Part shown: in pieces, positions 54,991 to 62,867 of the stretch
Numbering within the stretch: the first letter of the stretch is position 1
Layout of the letters: every line of letters begins with the position of its first letter
NCBI RefSeq assembly: GCF_003287895.1
Contig: NZ_CP030280.1
Location: 2,239,501 to 2,303,500 of the forward strand
Direction of reading: 5' to 3'
DNA: 64,000 nucleotides
Source of the DNA: Blautia argi
GTDB taxonomy: Bacteria > Bacillota > Clostridia > Lachnospirales > Lachnospiraceae
Notes under the pieces: generated by a model
Database searches by the model: none
Seen by the model: the letters and a program-made list of their open reading frames with translations, nothing else
What the model was told of the DNA's origin: nothing
Translations under genes and position numbers: made by a program

Positions 54991-55856
54991 GCACCTCCGT
55001 AAATCGCTTCTTCCATTTCCAGTACCTGTCTGGCACGTTTTACAATAGGTGCGTCAATCATCTTGCCTCTTAAAGAAATAACGCCTTTGCCCTGACGCTT
55101 GCCTTCTTCAATGGCCTCCATAACATCATGGGCATACTCGATTTCGCTTTCTGTGGGAGAAAAGACTGCATTTACAATGTCCACATGTCTTGGGGAAATG
55201 ACTGCTTTTCCTGCAAAGCCCAGACTCTTGGCAAACTCTGTATCCTTTTCCAGACCTTCCATATCCTCCACATCTGTAAACGGCGTATCATATGCCTCGA
55301 TTCCGCAGGCTCTTGCCGCACACACCAGACGGGTTCTGGCATAGAAAATTTCCTTGCCCTCTTTGGTACGTTTGCAGTGCATGTCTGCGGTAAAATCCTC
55401 TCCGCCTAAAAACAAACCAATGACCCGTTTGTCTGCACTGGCAATATCAAAGGCTTTCTCCACACCCAAAGCGGTTTCGATCAGCGGCAGAATTTTTACC
55501 GCACCTTCTTCTACGCCTGCTTCCTTTTCCACTTCTGTGATATAATCTGCCACCTGACGAATCATCTCGCCTCCGCTTACCTTGGTTGGCATAATCACAT
55601 CCGGCTTCAGAGGAATGATGGCTTTTAAGTCCTCCTTCCAGAACTCTGTGTCTGTAGGATTGATACGAACCACAACCTCACAGGCTGGAAAAGACTGATA
55701 TTTCAGCGCATTTCTTACCAAAATTCTAGCTGCGTCCTTCTCGTCCGGAGATACTGCGTCCTCCAAATCAAAAATAATAGTATCTGCTCCCAGAGTATCC
55801 CCGTTTATCAGCATATTGGGAGTGTTTCCCGGTAAAAACAGCATGGTTCTCCTCAT
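54981..55856 (-). CDS. citE: Citrate/citramalate lyase beta subunit
   Basis: 291 residues, the TIM-barrel beta subunit that cleaves the citramalyl-thioester. CitE signatures: MRRTMLFLPGNTPNMLINGD, DTIIFDLEDAVSPDEKDAAR, VVRINPTDTEFW, KILPLIETALGVEKAFDIAS and SPRHVDIVNAVFSPTESEIE. The metal-binding Glu and Asp in LEDAVSP and the Arg in VRINP are intact. The gene is overlapped by citD on one side (4 bp) and citF on the other (10 bp). Confidence 0.95.
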   Translation of the reverse strand: MRRTMLFLPGNTPNMLINGDTLGADTIIFDLEDAVSPDEKDAARILVRNALKYQSFPACEVVVRINPTDTEFWKEDLKAIIPLKPDVIMPTKVSGGEMIRQVADYITEVEKEAGVEEGAVKILPLIETALGVEKAFDIASADKRVIGLFLGGEDFTADMHCKRTKEGKEIFYARTRLVCAARACGIEAYDTPFTDVEDMEGLEKDTEFAKSLGFAGKAVISPRHVDIVNAVFSPTESEIEYAHDVMEAIEEGKRQGKGVISLRGKMIDAPIVKRARQVLEMEEAIYGGACR

Positions 55857-56125
55857 TTTGCTTCCACTCCCCCTCTTTTCAGTGCAGTTTCCATTCGTGC
55901 GCGTATTACGCAGTCTAAGGCACCTTTGTCTTTAATAAAGATTTTTCCTGTGGATACGTCAAATTCCTTTAAGGTATCCAGCACGGCAGCCCGAATGGAA
56001 TCCATATATTGATTCGCAACAACGGAGTCAATCTCCAGGGTCAGTTCCTTTTCGTCTGGCTCAATCTGAATAAACAAATCACTGGATTCCAGGGTTCCTG
56101 CTACTGCATTTTTTAAAATCTTCAC
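55853..56125 (-). CDS. citD: Citrate/citramalate lyase acyl-carrier (gamma) subunit
   Basis: 90 residues, the acyl-carrier protein of citrate-type lyase. The phosphoribosyl-dephospho-CoA is attached to a serine near the N terminus: AVAGTLESSDLFIQIEPDEK. The C-terminal region matches CitD: FDVSTGKIFIKDKGALDCVI. Start ATG 56125, stop overlapping citE by 4 bp (ATGA). The prosthetic group synthesis genes must be elsewhere. Confidence 0.93.
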   Translation of the reverse strand: MKILKNAVAGTLESSDLFIQIEPDEKELTLEIDSVVANQYMDSIRAAVLDTLKEFDVSTGKIFIKDKGALDCVIRARMETALKRGGVEAK

Positions 56126-56160
56126 AGGCCTTCTCCTTTCATCGTCTTCCTTCTTTTGCT

Positions 56161-56793
56161 TTACTCTGTTACACTTTTGGAAACCCCTGCCTGTGCCAGA
56201 ATTTTCTGTTCAAAGGCAACGGCTTTTTTCTCCAATACAGCAACCTCTTCAGAAGTTGCCTTTACAAATTCTTCGTCCTTAATGGATTCCAGATTGATTT
56301 TTACATTAAACAATGCACCCAATACAGCAGTTCTCGCCATCATAGTAGCAACCAGTGCATCTGTTACCGCAGTTTTATTTCCCTTTGTCACCATAACCTC
56401 TGCAAAAGGAAGTACCTCATATGCTGCTTTTGCCACAGATAAAGGCACTGCCACTGCCGCCTTTAAGCCATTCTGCATAGCGGCTGTACGGGCTGCCTTT
56501 TCCTCCTCTGTTTCCTTCGGAAGAGTCAGAGCCTGCATATATAAATCAAAGGATTCACTATCTCTTTTGATATCATCTAAAAGCTGCTCGCAGATTTTAT
56601 GCATAGGTTCTACAGCTGCCTTCATCTCTTCTTCCACTTCTGCATATTTTTTCTTGCCAATAGTCAGTCCTGCCACCATTTCTGTAAGAGCTGCTGCTAA
56701 AGCGCCAGCGAGGGCGGAAATACTTCCGCCCCCAGGTACTGGTTCATTAGAGGCTGTCTGCATGGCGAATTCTTTAATTGTCATATTTTTCAT
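56161..56793 (-). CDS. fchA: Formimidoyltetrahydrofolate cyclodeaminase
   Basis: 210 residues. Cyclises 5-formimino-THF to 5,10-methenyl-THF with release of ammonia. Family pieces: FAMQTASNEPVPGGGSISAL at the N terminus, AGLTIGKKKYAEVEEEM and LFNVKINLESIKDEEFVKAT. Encoded separately from the transferase, as in Clostridia, rather than fused as in animals. It lies 27 bp after the formiminotransferase gene and starts the link from the hut genes to the citramalate lyase genes. Confidence 0.93.
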   Translation of the reverse strand: MKNMTIKEFAMQTASNEPVPGGGSISALAGALAAALTEMVAGLTIGKKKYAEVEEEMKAAVEPMHKICEQLLDDIKRDSESFDLYMQALTLPKETEEEKAARTAAMQNGLKAAVAVPLSVAKAAYEVLPFAEVMVTKGNKTAVTDALVATMMARTAVLGALFNVKINLESIKDEEFVKATSEEVAVLEKKAVAFEQKILAQAGVSKSVTE

Positions 56794-56820
56794 GGCATAT
56801 ACCTCTTATATCATTTTAAA

Positions 56821-57714
56821 TTACAGTCTTGTTTCAAGCACCTGTTTCGGGTCAAAGCCTTCAAATCCCAGGTAATACTCTGCACAGTCTACGATTGCCT
56901 GCAGAGGAATCAGACCAACAACTTCACTGCCAAGTACATTTACGCCGTAACGTCTTGCTTCCATGCGAACCGTTTCAAATACAGTGTAAACAGATGTTTT
57001 TGTGTAGTCTGTCAGGTTCATGGATACCTGTGCAATGTTTCTGTCTTCCAGCATAACGCCCATTGCCTTGCAGTAACGGAAGCCGCCTTTTACATGACGG
57101 ATTTTATCTGCAATTTTCTGAGCGATTTCCACGTTTGAAGTATCCAGGTTAATGTTGTAAGCAATCAGCGGCATTCTGGCGCCGATAGCTGTTACTCCGC
57201 CTGTAGGGTGAATGGTGTTTGGACCAAAGTCCGGTTTCCATTTTTCCTGATCTTTCATTTTTTCTGCCATACCTTCAAACTGTCCCTGACGAACCTTTGC
57301 AAGGTTTTCTCTGTGGGGTGCAGTTGCAGATTTTTCATATAAGAAGAATGGCTGACCGAATTTCTCAGAAGCTTCTTTTGCAACCTCTTTTGCAAGAGCA
57401 TCTGCTTCTTCTACGGTTGTGTTACGAATAGGAATGAAAGGAACAACGTCAACACAGCCCATGCGTGGGTGCTGTCCCTGATGTTTTGTCATATCAATGA
57501 GTTCCACTGCTTTGCCGATAGCAGCTACCATAGCGTCCTTTAACGGAGCCGGTTCACCGATAACCGTCACAACACTTCTGTTGTGGTCTTCATCAGAGCT
57601 GTAGTCCAGCAATTTTACGCCTTCCACATTGCGGAAGCAGTCAACAATTTTTTCGATTTTTTCTTTATCTCTACCTTCACTGAAGTTAGGTACACATTCA
57701 ATAATCTTGTTCAT
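56821..57714 (-). CDS. ftcD: Glutamate formimidoyltransferase
   Basis: 297 residues. Transfers the formimino group from N-formiminoglutamate to tetrahydrofolate, giving glutamate, the end point of this histidine route. Typical: KIIECVPNFSEGRDKEKIEK at the N terminus, LLDYSSDEDHNRSVVTVIGE with the catalytic His, MTKHQGQHPRMGCVDVVPFI, and KVRQGQFEGM. The C-terminal half includes GGVTAIGARMPLIAYNINLD and ends with GFEGFDPKQVLETRL. Located 13 bp after hutI. Confidence 0.95.
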   Translation of the reverse strand: MNKIIECVPNFSEGRDKEKIEKIVDCFRNVEGVKLLDYSSDEDHNRSVVTVIGEPAPLKDAMVAAIGKAVELIDMTKHQGQHPRMGCVDVVPFIPIRNTTVEEADALAKEVAKEASEKFGQPFFLYEKSATAPHRENLAKVRQGQFEGMAEKMKDQEKWKPDFGPNTIHPTGGVTAIGARMPLIAYNINLDTSNVEIAQKIADKIRHVKGGFRYCKAMGVMLEDRNIAQVSMNLTDYTKTSVYTVFETVRMEARRYGVNVLGSEVVGLIPLQAIVDCAEYYLGFEGFDPKQVLETRL

Positions 57715-57727
57715 GATGTTATTCTCC

Positions 57728-58984
57728 TTATTTCCATTCTTTGTGGTATACGGTTTCCCCTTTTTTGATAACAGTTTCTACCAGATTAATGCCTGTATGA
57801 TACGGCATAAAGTGAATAGAAGGGAATTTCAGAATCACAAGGTCTGCCTGTTTTCCGGGTTCCAGGCTTCCCACAGTATCCGCTCTGTCTACGGCTGCCG
57901 CTCCATTGATGGTCAGCGCTGTAATGACCTCCTCAATGGACATGTTCATATAAATACAGCCAAGAGCTACCAGAAGCGGTATGGAATTAGTAAAGCAGCT
58001 TCCCGGATTCAAATCAGAAGCAAGCGCCACAGCACAGCCCTCATCAATCATTTTTCTTCCAGGTGCATATTCCTCTTTTAAAGAAAATGCAGTCGCAGGA
58101 AGCAGGGTACTGATCACACCGGCATCTCGCATCTGACGGATTCCCTCATCAGAAGCCTTGAGCAAATGGTCTGCAGACACAGCCCCCACTCTGGAAGCCA
58201 GCTCTGCACCACCTAACTGATAAATCTCATCTGCATGGATTTTTAACTTAAATCCCATTTTCTTTGCTTCTGTGAGATAATACTCGGAATCTTCTATATT
58301 AAATACATTCTTTTCTGTAAAGATGTCAGCAAACTCTGCCAGGTTTTCTTCTTTTACTTTAGGCATAACCACCTGAAGCTGCTCTTCCAGGAACTCTCTT
58401 TCCCTGCCTTTCCACTGAGGAAGAACACTGTGAGGTCCTAGGAAGGTTCTGACAATATCCACCGGGTGGGTTTCGTCCAGCTTTTTCATGACACGAAGCT
58501 GTTTCAGCTCTGTGTCACAATCCATGCCATAACCGCTCTTGCCTTCCACTGTGGTAACACCAAACTCCAGCATGCGGTTTAAACGTTCTTCTCCGGCTTC
58601 TATCAGTTCCTCTTCGGTTGCCTCTCTGGTAGGAACGACGGTGGCATTAATGCCGCCGCCCCGTTCCATAATGGACATATAACTGTCGCCCTTTAACCTC
58701 CAGGAAAATTCATCTGCACGGTATCCGCCGAAAATAAAGTGTGTATGAGAATCCACGAACCCCGGCATAACGGTTTTCCCTGTGGCGTCTATGACTTCAT
58801 ATTCTTCAAAGTCCACCTGTTTGTCCAGTTCCTCTGTGGTTCCTGTGGCAACGATTTTGTCATCATGGATAATCACTGCACCGTCTTTAATCAGACCGAT
58901 GTCAGACATTTCTTTTCCATGCTTTGGCGCACTGCCCTTACAGGTAACCAGTTCAGAAGCGTGACGTATATATCTTTTTTTCAT
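57728..58984 (-). CDS. hutI: Imidazolonepropionase
   Basis: About 418 residues of the amidohydrolase family, hydrolysing 4-imidazolone-5-propanoate to N-formimino-L-glutamate. Metal-binding DSHTHFIFGGYRADEF (near residue 72), GKSGYGMDCDTELKQL, KIHADEIYQLGGAELASRVG and the Asp loop ALASDLNPGSCFTNSIP are all present. Start ATG 58984 (MKKRYIRHA) with GAGGA upstream fits better than 58999. It lies 33 bp after hutU. Confidence 0.95.
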   Translation of the reverse strand: MKKRYIRHASELVTCKGSAPKHGKEMSDIGLIKDGAVIIHDDKIVATGTTEELDKQVDFEEYEVIDATGKTVMPGFVDSHTHFIFGGYRADEFSWRLKGDSYMSIMERGGGINATVVPTREATEEELIEAGEERLNRMLEFGVTTVEGKSGYGMDCDTELKQLRVMKKLDETHPVDIVRTFLGPHSVLPQWKGREREFLEEQLQVVMPKVKEENLAEFADIFTEKNVFNIEDSEYYLTEAKKMGFKLKIHADEIYQLGGAELASRVGAVSADHLLKASDEGIRQMRDAGVISTLLPATAFSLKEEYAPGRKMIDEGCAVALASDLNPGSCFTNSIPLLVALGCIYMNMSIEEVITALTINGAAAVDRADTVGSLEPGKQADLVILKFPSIHFMPYHTGINLVETVIKKGETVYHKEWK

Positions 58985-59017
58985 GTTCAATTTCCTCACA
59001 ACTGTTTGCAGCAGATT

Positions 59018-61063
59018 TTAGTGATGTGTGTGATGATGAGGCTCTACAACCACATCTTTACATACTCTCTCAATTAATTCATCGCTTGCCAGATAAGGCA
59101 TGGTGATATAATCCTCGCCGTTTCTGATTTTGTTGTATTCTGCAACTGTTTCAATAGAATGTTCACATCTGCCCCAGCTTCTTCTGGAAACGCCAATCAT
59201 AGTATCCCATGGAATGGCTGCTCTTAAGATTTCGTCCACTCTTTCGCTGCCGTCCAGAACCATACCGAATCCGCCGTTGATAGATTTGCTGATACCAACG
59301 CCGCCGCCGTTGTGCAGAGCTACAAGGCTCATACCTCTTGCCGCATTACCTGCGTAGCAGTGAACAGCCATATCTGCTGTAATATTGGAACCATCGTAAA
59401 TGTTTGATGTTTCTCTGTATGGAGAATCTGTTCCGCCTGTGTCATGGTGGTCACGTCCCAGCATAACCGGTCCGATTTCTCCGTTTCTTACCATTTCATT
59501 GAATTTCAGAGCAATATCTCTTCTTCCCAGAGCGTCCTGATACAGAATACGGCACTGTGTACCAACAACCAGTTTGTTCTTTTCTGCATCACGAATCCAG
59601 ATGTAGTTATCTCTATCCTGGCTTCTTCTGTTCGGATCAATGATTTCCATTGCCGCATGGTCTGTCTTTCTCAAATCTTCCGGTTTGCCGGACAGGCAGC
59701 ACCATCTGAATGGTCCGTATCCGTAATCAAACAACTCCGGTCCTAAAATATCTTCTACATAAGATGGGAAGATAAAGCCTTCGCTGGTGTCTTCGCCGTT
59801 CTTTGCAATGTCTTTTGCGCCTGCATCAAAAACAGCTTTCATAAATGCGTTACCATAATCAAAGAAGTAAGCGCCTCTTTCTACCAGAGTCTTAATCAGA
59901 TGATAATGTTTAATCAGGGACTGGTCTACCAGTTCACAGAATTTTTCTTTATCATTTGCCAGCATCTCTGTTCTCTCTTCAAAAGTCAGACCCTGTGGGC
60001 AGTAACCTCCGTCGTATGGAACGTGGCAGGAAGTCTGGTCAGATAAGAGTTCAATCTTAATATTGTTGTCAACTGCATACTGCAGAAGGTCTACGATATT
60101 TCCGTGGAATGCAATGGAGATAGTTTCTTTCTTATCCATGTATTCCTGTGCTACACGGAATGCTTCCGCTGCATCTTCAATTACCAGACTTACCCAACCC
60201 TGGCTGTGGCGTGTTTCAATTCTGGAGTAGTCAACTTCTGCTACAATACCAACACCGCCTGCGATTTCAATGGCTTTTGGCTGAGCTCCGCTCATTCCGC
60301 CAAGACCACTTGTCACAAATAAGTGACCTGCTAAATCGCCGTCCTGGGGAACACCTAAGAATTTACGTCCTGCGTTCAAGATGGTATTGAAGGTACCGTG
60401 AACAATACCCTGCGGTCCAATGTACATCCAGCCGCCTGCTGTCATCTGTCCATAAGAAGAGCAGCCCATAGCAGTTGCTTTTGCCCAGTCTTCCGGATTA
60501 TCAAACATACCTACCATAAGTCCGTTTGTTACAATAACTCTTGGGCTGGATTCATGAGATTTAAAAAGCCCCATTGGGTGTCCGCTCATCATAACCAATG
60601 TGTGATGATGTGTCAGTTTTTCCAGGTATTTCTTGATTAACTGATACTGCATCCAGTTCTGACAAACCTGTCCGGTTTCTCCATATGTAACCAGCTCGTA
60701 TGGATAAAGAGCTACATCGTGATCCAGGTTGTTGTCAATCATAACCTGGAAAGCTTTACCTTCCACACATTCGCCTTTATATTCATCAATAGGTTTTCCG
60801 TAAATTCTTTCCTTTGGCATAAAACGGTATCCGTAAATACGTCCATGTGTCAATAATTCGTCCAGGAATTCCGGTGCCAGTTGTTCATGCAGTTCTTCCG
60901 GCACATATCTCAAAGCGTTTGCTACTGCCAGTTTAATCTCTCTTTTGTTCAGTGTCAGCTCTCTCATCGGCGCTCTTCTGACACCATCCTTAAAGGTTGG
61001 GTATTCTGGTAATACCGGGTCCAGTTTGATTACCATTGCATTTCCGATATCTGCATTGTTCAT
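59018..61063 (-). CDS. hutU: Urocanate hydratase
   Basis: 681 residues, converts urocanate to imidazolonepropionate with tightly bound NAD. The NAD-binding glycine motif is SGLGGMSGAQPKAIEIAGGV. Other conserved segments: GQMTAGGWMYIGPQGIVHGT, GYCPQGLTFEERTEMLANDK, PVMLGRDHHDTGGTDSPYRE and HNGGGVGISKSINGGFGMVL. This is the longer variant common in Clostridia (the Pseudomonas enzyme is about 555). AAGGAG precedes ATG 61063. The His-rich C terminus EPHHHTHH is natural. No hutH (histidine ammonia-lyase) gene is in this window. Confidence 0.97.
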   Translation of the reverse strand: MNNADIGNAMVIKLDPVLPEYPTFKDGVRRAPMRELTLNKREIKLAVANALRYVPEELHEQLAPEFLDELLTHGRIYGYRFMPKERIYGKPIDEYKGECVEGKAFQVMIDNNLDHDVALYPYELVTYGETGQVCQNWMQYQLIKKYLEKLTHHHTLVMMSGHPMGLFKSHESSPRVIVTNGLMVGMFDNPEDWAKATAMGCSSYGQMTAGGWMYIGPQGIVHGTFNTILNAGRKFLGVPQDGDLAGHLFVTSGLGGMSGAQPKAIEIAGGVGIVAEVDYSRIETRHSQGWVSLVIEDAAEAFRVAQEYMDKKETISIAFHGNIVDLLQYAVDNNIKIELLSDQTSCHVPYDGGYCPQGLTFEERTEMLANDKEKFCELVDQSLIKHYHLIKTLVERGAYFFDYGNAFMKAVFDAGAKDIAKNGEDTSEGFIFPSYVEDILGPELFDYGYGPFRWCCLSGKPEDLRKTDHAAMEIIDPNRRSQDRDNYIWIRDAEKNKLVVGTQCRILYQDALGRRDIALKFNEMVRNGEIGPVMLGRDHHDTGGTDSPYRETSNIYDGSNITADMAVHCYAGNAARGMSLVALHNGGGVGISKSINGGFGMVLDGSERVDEILRAAIPWDTMIGVSRRSWGRCEHSIETVAEYNKIRNGEDYITMPYLASDELIERVCKDVVVEPHHHTHH

Positions 61064-61300
61064 TTCACATCGTCTCCTTTGCTTTTTTTACGATTGTAGC
61101 ATTGCCACAGTCTAAAAAACGTCTATTTTCCTAATTCCTGCTAAAAACCCATGAATTCTTTCGCTGTTTTTAACGAAATTGCACTGAACATTTTCCTGTG
61201 ATAAAGTAAAAATGCACTAAAATGTAGGATTTTCCGTCTGAAGCAGGTTCTATCAGCATTGCATCTGAACTTTCCTATTTATATGTAAAAATTTAATGGT
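61064..61300 (-). promoter_or_regulatory. Intergenic leader upstream of hutU
   Basis: About 240 bp without a gene. On the minus strand there is a TACAAT at about 61091-61096 with a T-rich stretch in the -35 region, a weak promoter candidate for the hut-cit-glm cluster. I saw no riboswitch signature. The distance is large enough for a regulatory site (histidine, glutamate or catabolite control), but none is recognisable by eye. Confidence 0.3.
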
Positions 61301-61348
61301 AAAATAAAACGTGAGGCTGTCACACCAAGCAATGTGTCAGTCTCACGT
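61301..61348 (-). terminator. Terminator after the YfcC transporter gene
   Basis: Minus strand ACGTGAGACTGACACA pairs with TGTGACAGCCTCACGT (one or two mismatches), loop of 8 nt, followed by TTTATTTT. It is 15 bp after the transporter stop (61364) and separates it from hutU. Confidence 0.88.
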
Positions 61349-61363
61349 CTTATATTCTTTTGT

Positions 61364-62770
61364 TTAAAATGGACCGTATCCAATCTGCACTGCCACAATC
61401 AGGGAAAGAAATGCCACAATCCACCAGAGGAGAAACAACGGAAACAGCCATTTCGCCCATTTGCCCCAAGGAATCTTTGCCATGGCACAGGCAGCTAAAA
61501 GTTCTCCTCCAGTAGGCGCCATAACATTGGTAAACGCATCACCCAACTGAAATGCCAGGACAGAAGTCTGTCTTGTAAGCCCAATTAAATCTGCCAATGG
61601 CGCCATAAGAGGCATGGTAATGGCAGCCTGACCGGAACCGGACGGCACCAGAATGTTAAACAAATCCTGCACCACAAACATTCCGCAGGCGCTTAACATA
61701 GGAGGAAGTCCGTCCAAAAGTCCTGCCAGTGCGTGAATAATGGTATCCATAATATTGGCGTCTTCCAGTACAATAAGCGCCGCATTACAAAGACCTATCA
61801 TCACCCCTGCAAAAAGCAGATTTCCACAGCCTTTTAAGAACTCTTCCGCAATCTGCCCCGGCTTCAGTCCACCCACAAATCCGGCAATCAATCCGGCAAT
61901 GAGAAACAGCGCTGCCAGTTCATCTATATAAAACCCAAATTTGATGATTCCGATAACCATGACTATCATGGCTCCCAACAAGGTCAGAAGCACCAGCTTT
62001 TGCCTGAGCGTCAGCTTTACCGCCTCGCTTAAATCAATATCCGATTCCTTTCCTTTGTCAAATTCATACACTAAACTGTTTTTGGGATTCTTTTTTACCT
62101 TTCCGGCATACAAGGTCACATAGGTAATACTTACTGCCATAAGTGCCAGAAATACACAGGCACGAAATCCGATTCCCGAAAACATAGGAAGCCCTGCGAT
62201 TCCCTGCGCAACGCCCACGGTAAAAGCATTGGTCATTGCTCCGGCATAGCCTGACGCAGCCGAACAGAAAATAATACCAAGAGCTACCAGAGAATCAAAT
62301 CCCATAGCAATACAAACCGCCAGCACTAAAGGTACAAACGCCAGAAATTCCTCAAAATTTCCGGCAAAAGCAGAACCGCAGCCAAAAACCATCATACAGA
62401 CCGGAATCATCAAAAGCTCTTTTCCCGCCATTTTCTTTACCACCAACGTCATACCGTTGTGTATGGCGCCGGTAGCTTCCATAATCTGAAACATTCCTCC
62501 AATGATAAACAAAAAGAAAATAACATAACTGGCTCTCTGAAGTCCCAATGTCACTGATTTAAAAAGCGCAAATATTTCTACCGGATTCTGTTCTACATAA
62601 TGAAAGGTATTTGGATCCACAATCTCCCTCTCTGTGGCAGGGTCTAAAATCCTGTCATACTGTCCTGCCGGAACCACATAAGTGGCTATTGCACAGCCAA
62701 TGATAATAATTGCCAACAAAACCATTGGATTCAGTGCTTTCATCTGAATTTTGCTCTTTTTCTTTTCCAT
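61364..62770 (-). CDS. YfcC-family transporter
   Basis: About 468 residues, about twelve membrane helices, of the YfcC (DcuC/C4-dicarboxylate-like) family. Marks: MKALNPMVLLAIIIIGCAIA, TYVVPAGQYDR, FLFIIGGMFQIMEATGAI, GSAFAGNFEEFLAFVPLVLA, and two re-entrant-like loops (CSAASGYAGAMTNAFTVGVA and LVPSGSGQAAITMPLMAPLA). Members carry amino acids (arginine/ornithine exchange), carboxylates or dipeptides. Its position between a His-dipeptidase and hutU suggests uptake of histidine or a histidine derivative, but this is context only. ATG 62770 has AGGAGG upstream; it has its own strong promoter. Confidence 0.82.
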   Translation of the reverse strand: MEKKKSKIQMKALNPMVLLAIIIIGCAIATYVVPAGQYDRILDPATEREIVDPNTFHYVEQNPVEIFALFKSVTLGLQRASYVIFFLFIIGGMFQIMEATGAIHNGMTLVVKKMAGKELLMIPVCMMVFGCGSAFAGNFEEFLAFVPLVLAVCIAMGFDSLVALGIIFCSAASGYAGAMTNAFTVGVAQGIAGLPMFSGIGFRACVFLALMAVSITYVTLYAGKVKKNPKNSLVYEFDKGKESDIDLSEAVKLTLRQKLVLLTLLGAMIVMVIGIIKFGFYIDELAALFLIAGLIAGFVGGLKPGQIAEEFLKGCGNLLFAGVMIGLCNAALIVLEDANIMDTIIHALAGLLDGLPPMLSACGMFVVQDLFNILVPSGSGQAAITMPLMAPLADLIGLTRQTSVLAFQLGDAFTNVMAPTGGELLAACAMAKIPWGKWAKWLFPLFLLWWIVAFLSLIVAVQIGYGPF

Positions 62771-62811
62771 TCGCATACCTCCTGTGATAAAATGTCAGCT
62801 CCTCTTTTTCG

Positions 62812-62862
62812 TGATATCACTTTAATATGCTAAATTATAATAGAATCTTTCTTTTTCGTCAA
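62812..62862 (-). promoter_or_regulatory. Promoter and palindromic operator of the YfcC gene
   Basis: Minus strand TTGACG (62857-62862), 17-bp spacer, TATAAT (62834-62839), near consensus. A perfect 10-bp palindrome GTGATATCAC (62811-62820) lies just after the expected transcription start and may be an operator. Confidence 0.85.
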
Positions 62863-62867
62863 TTGAA

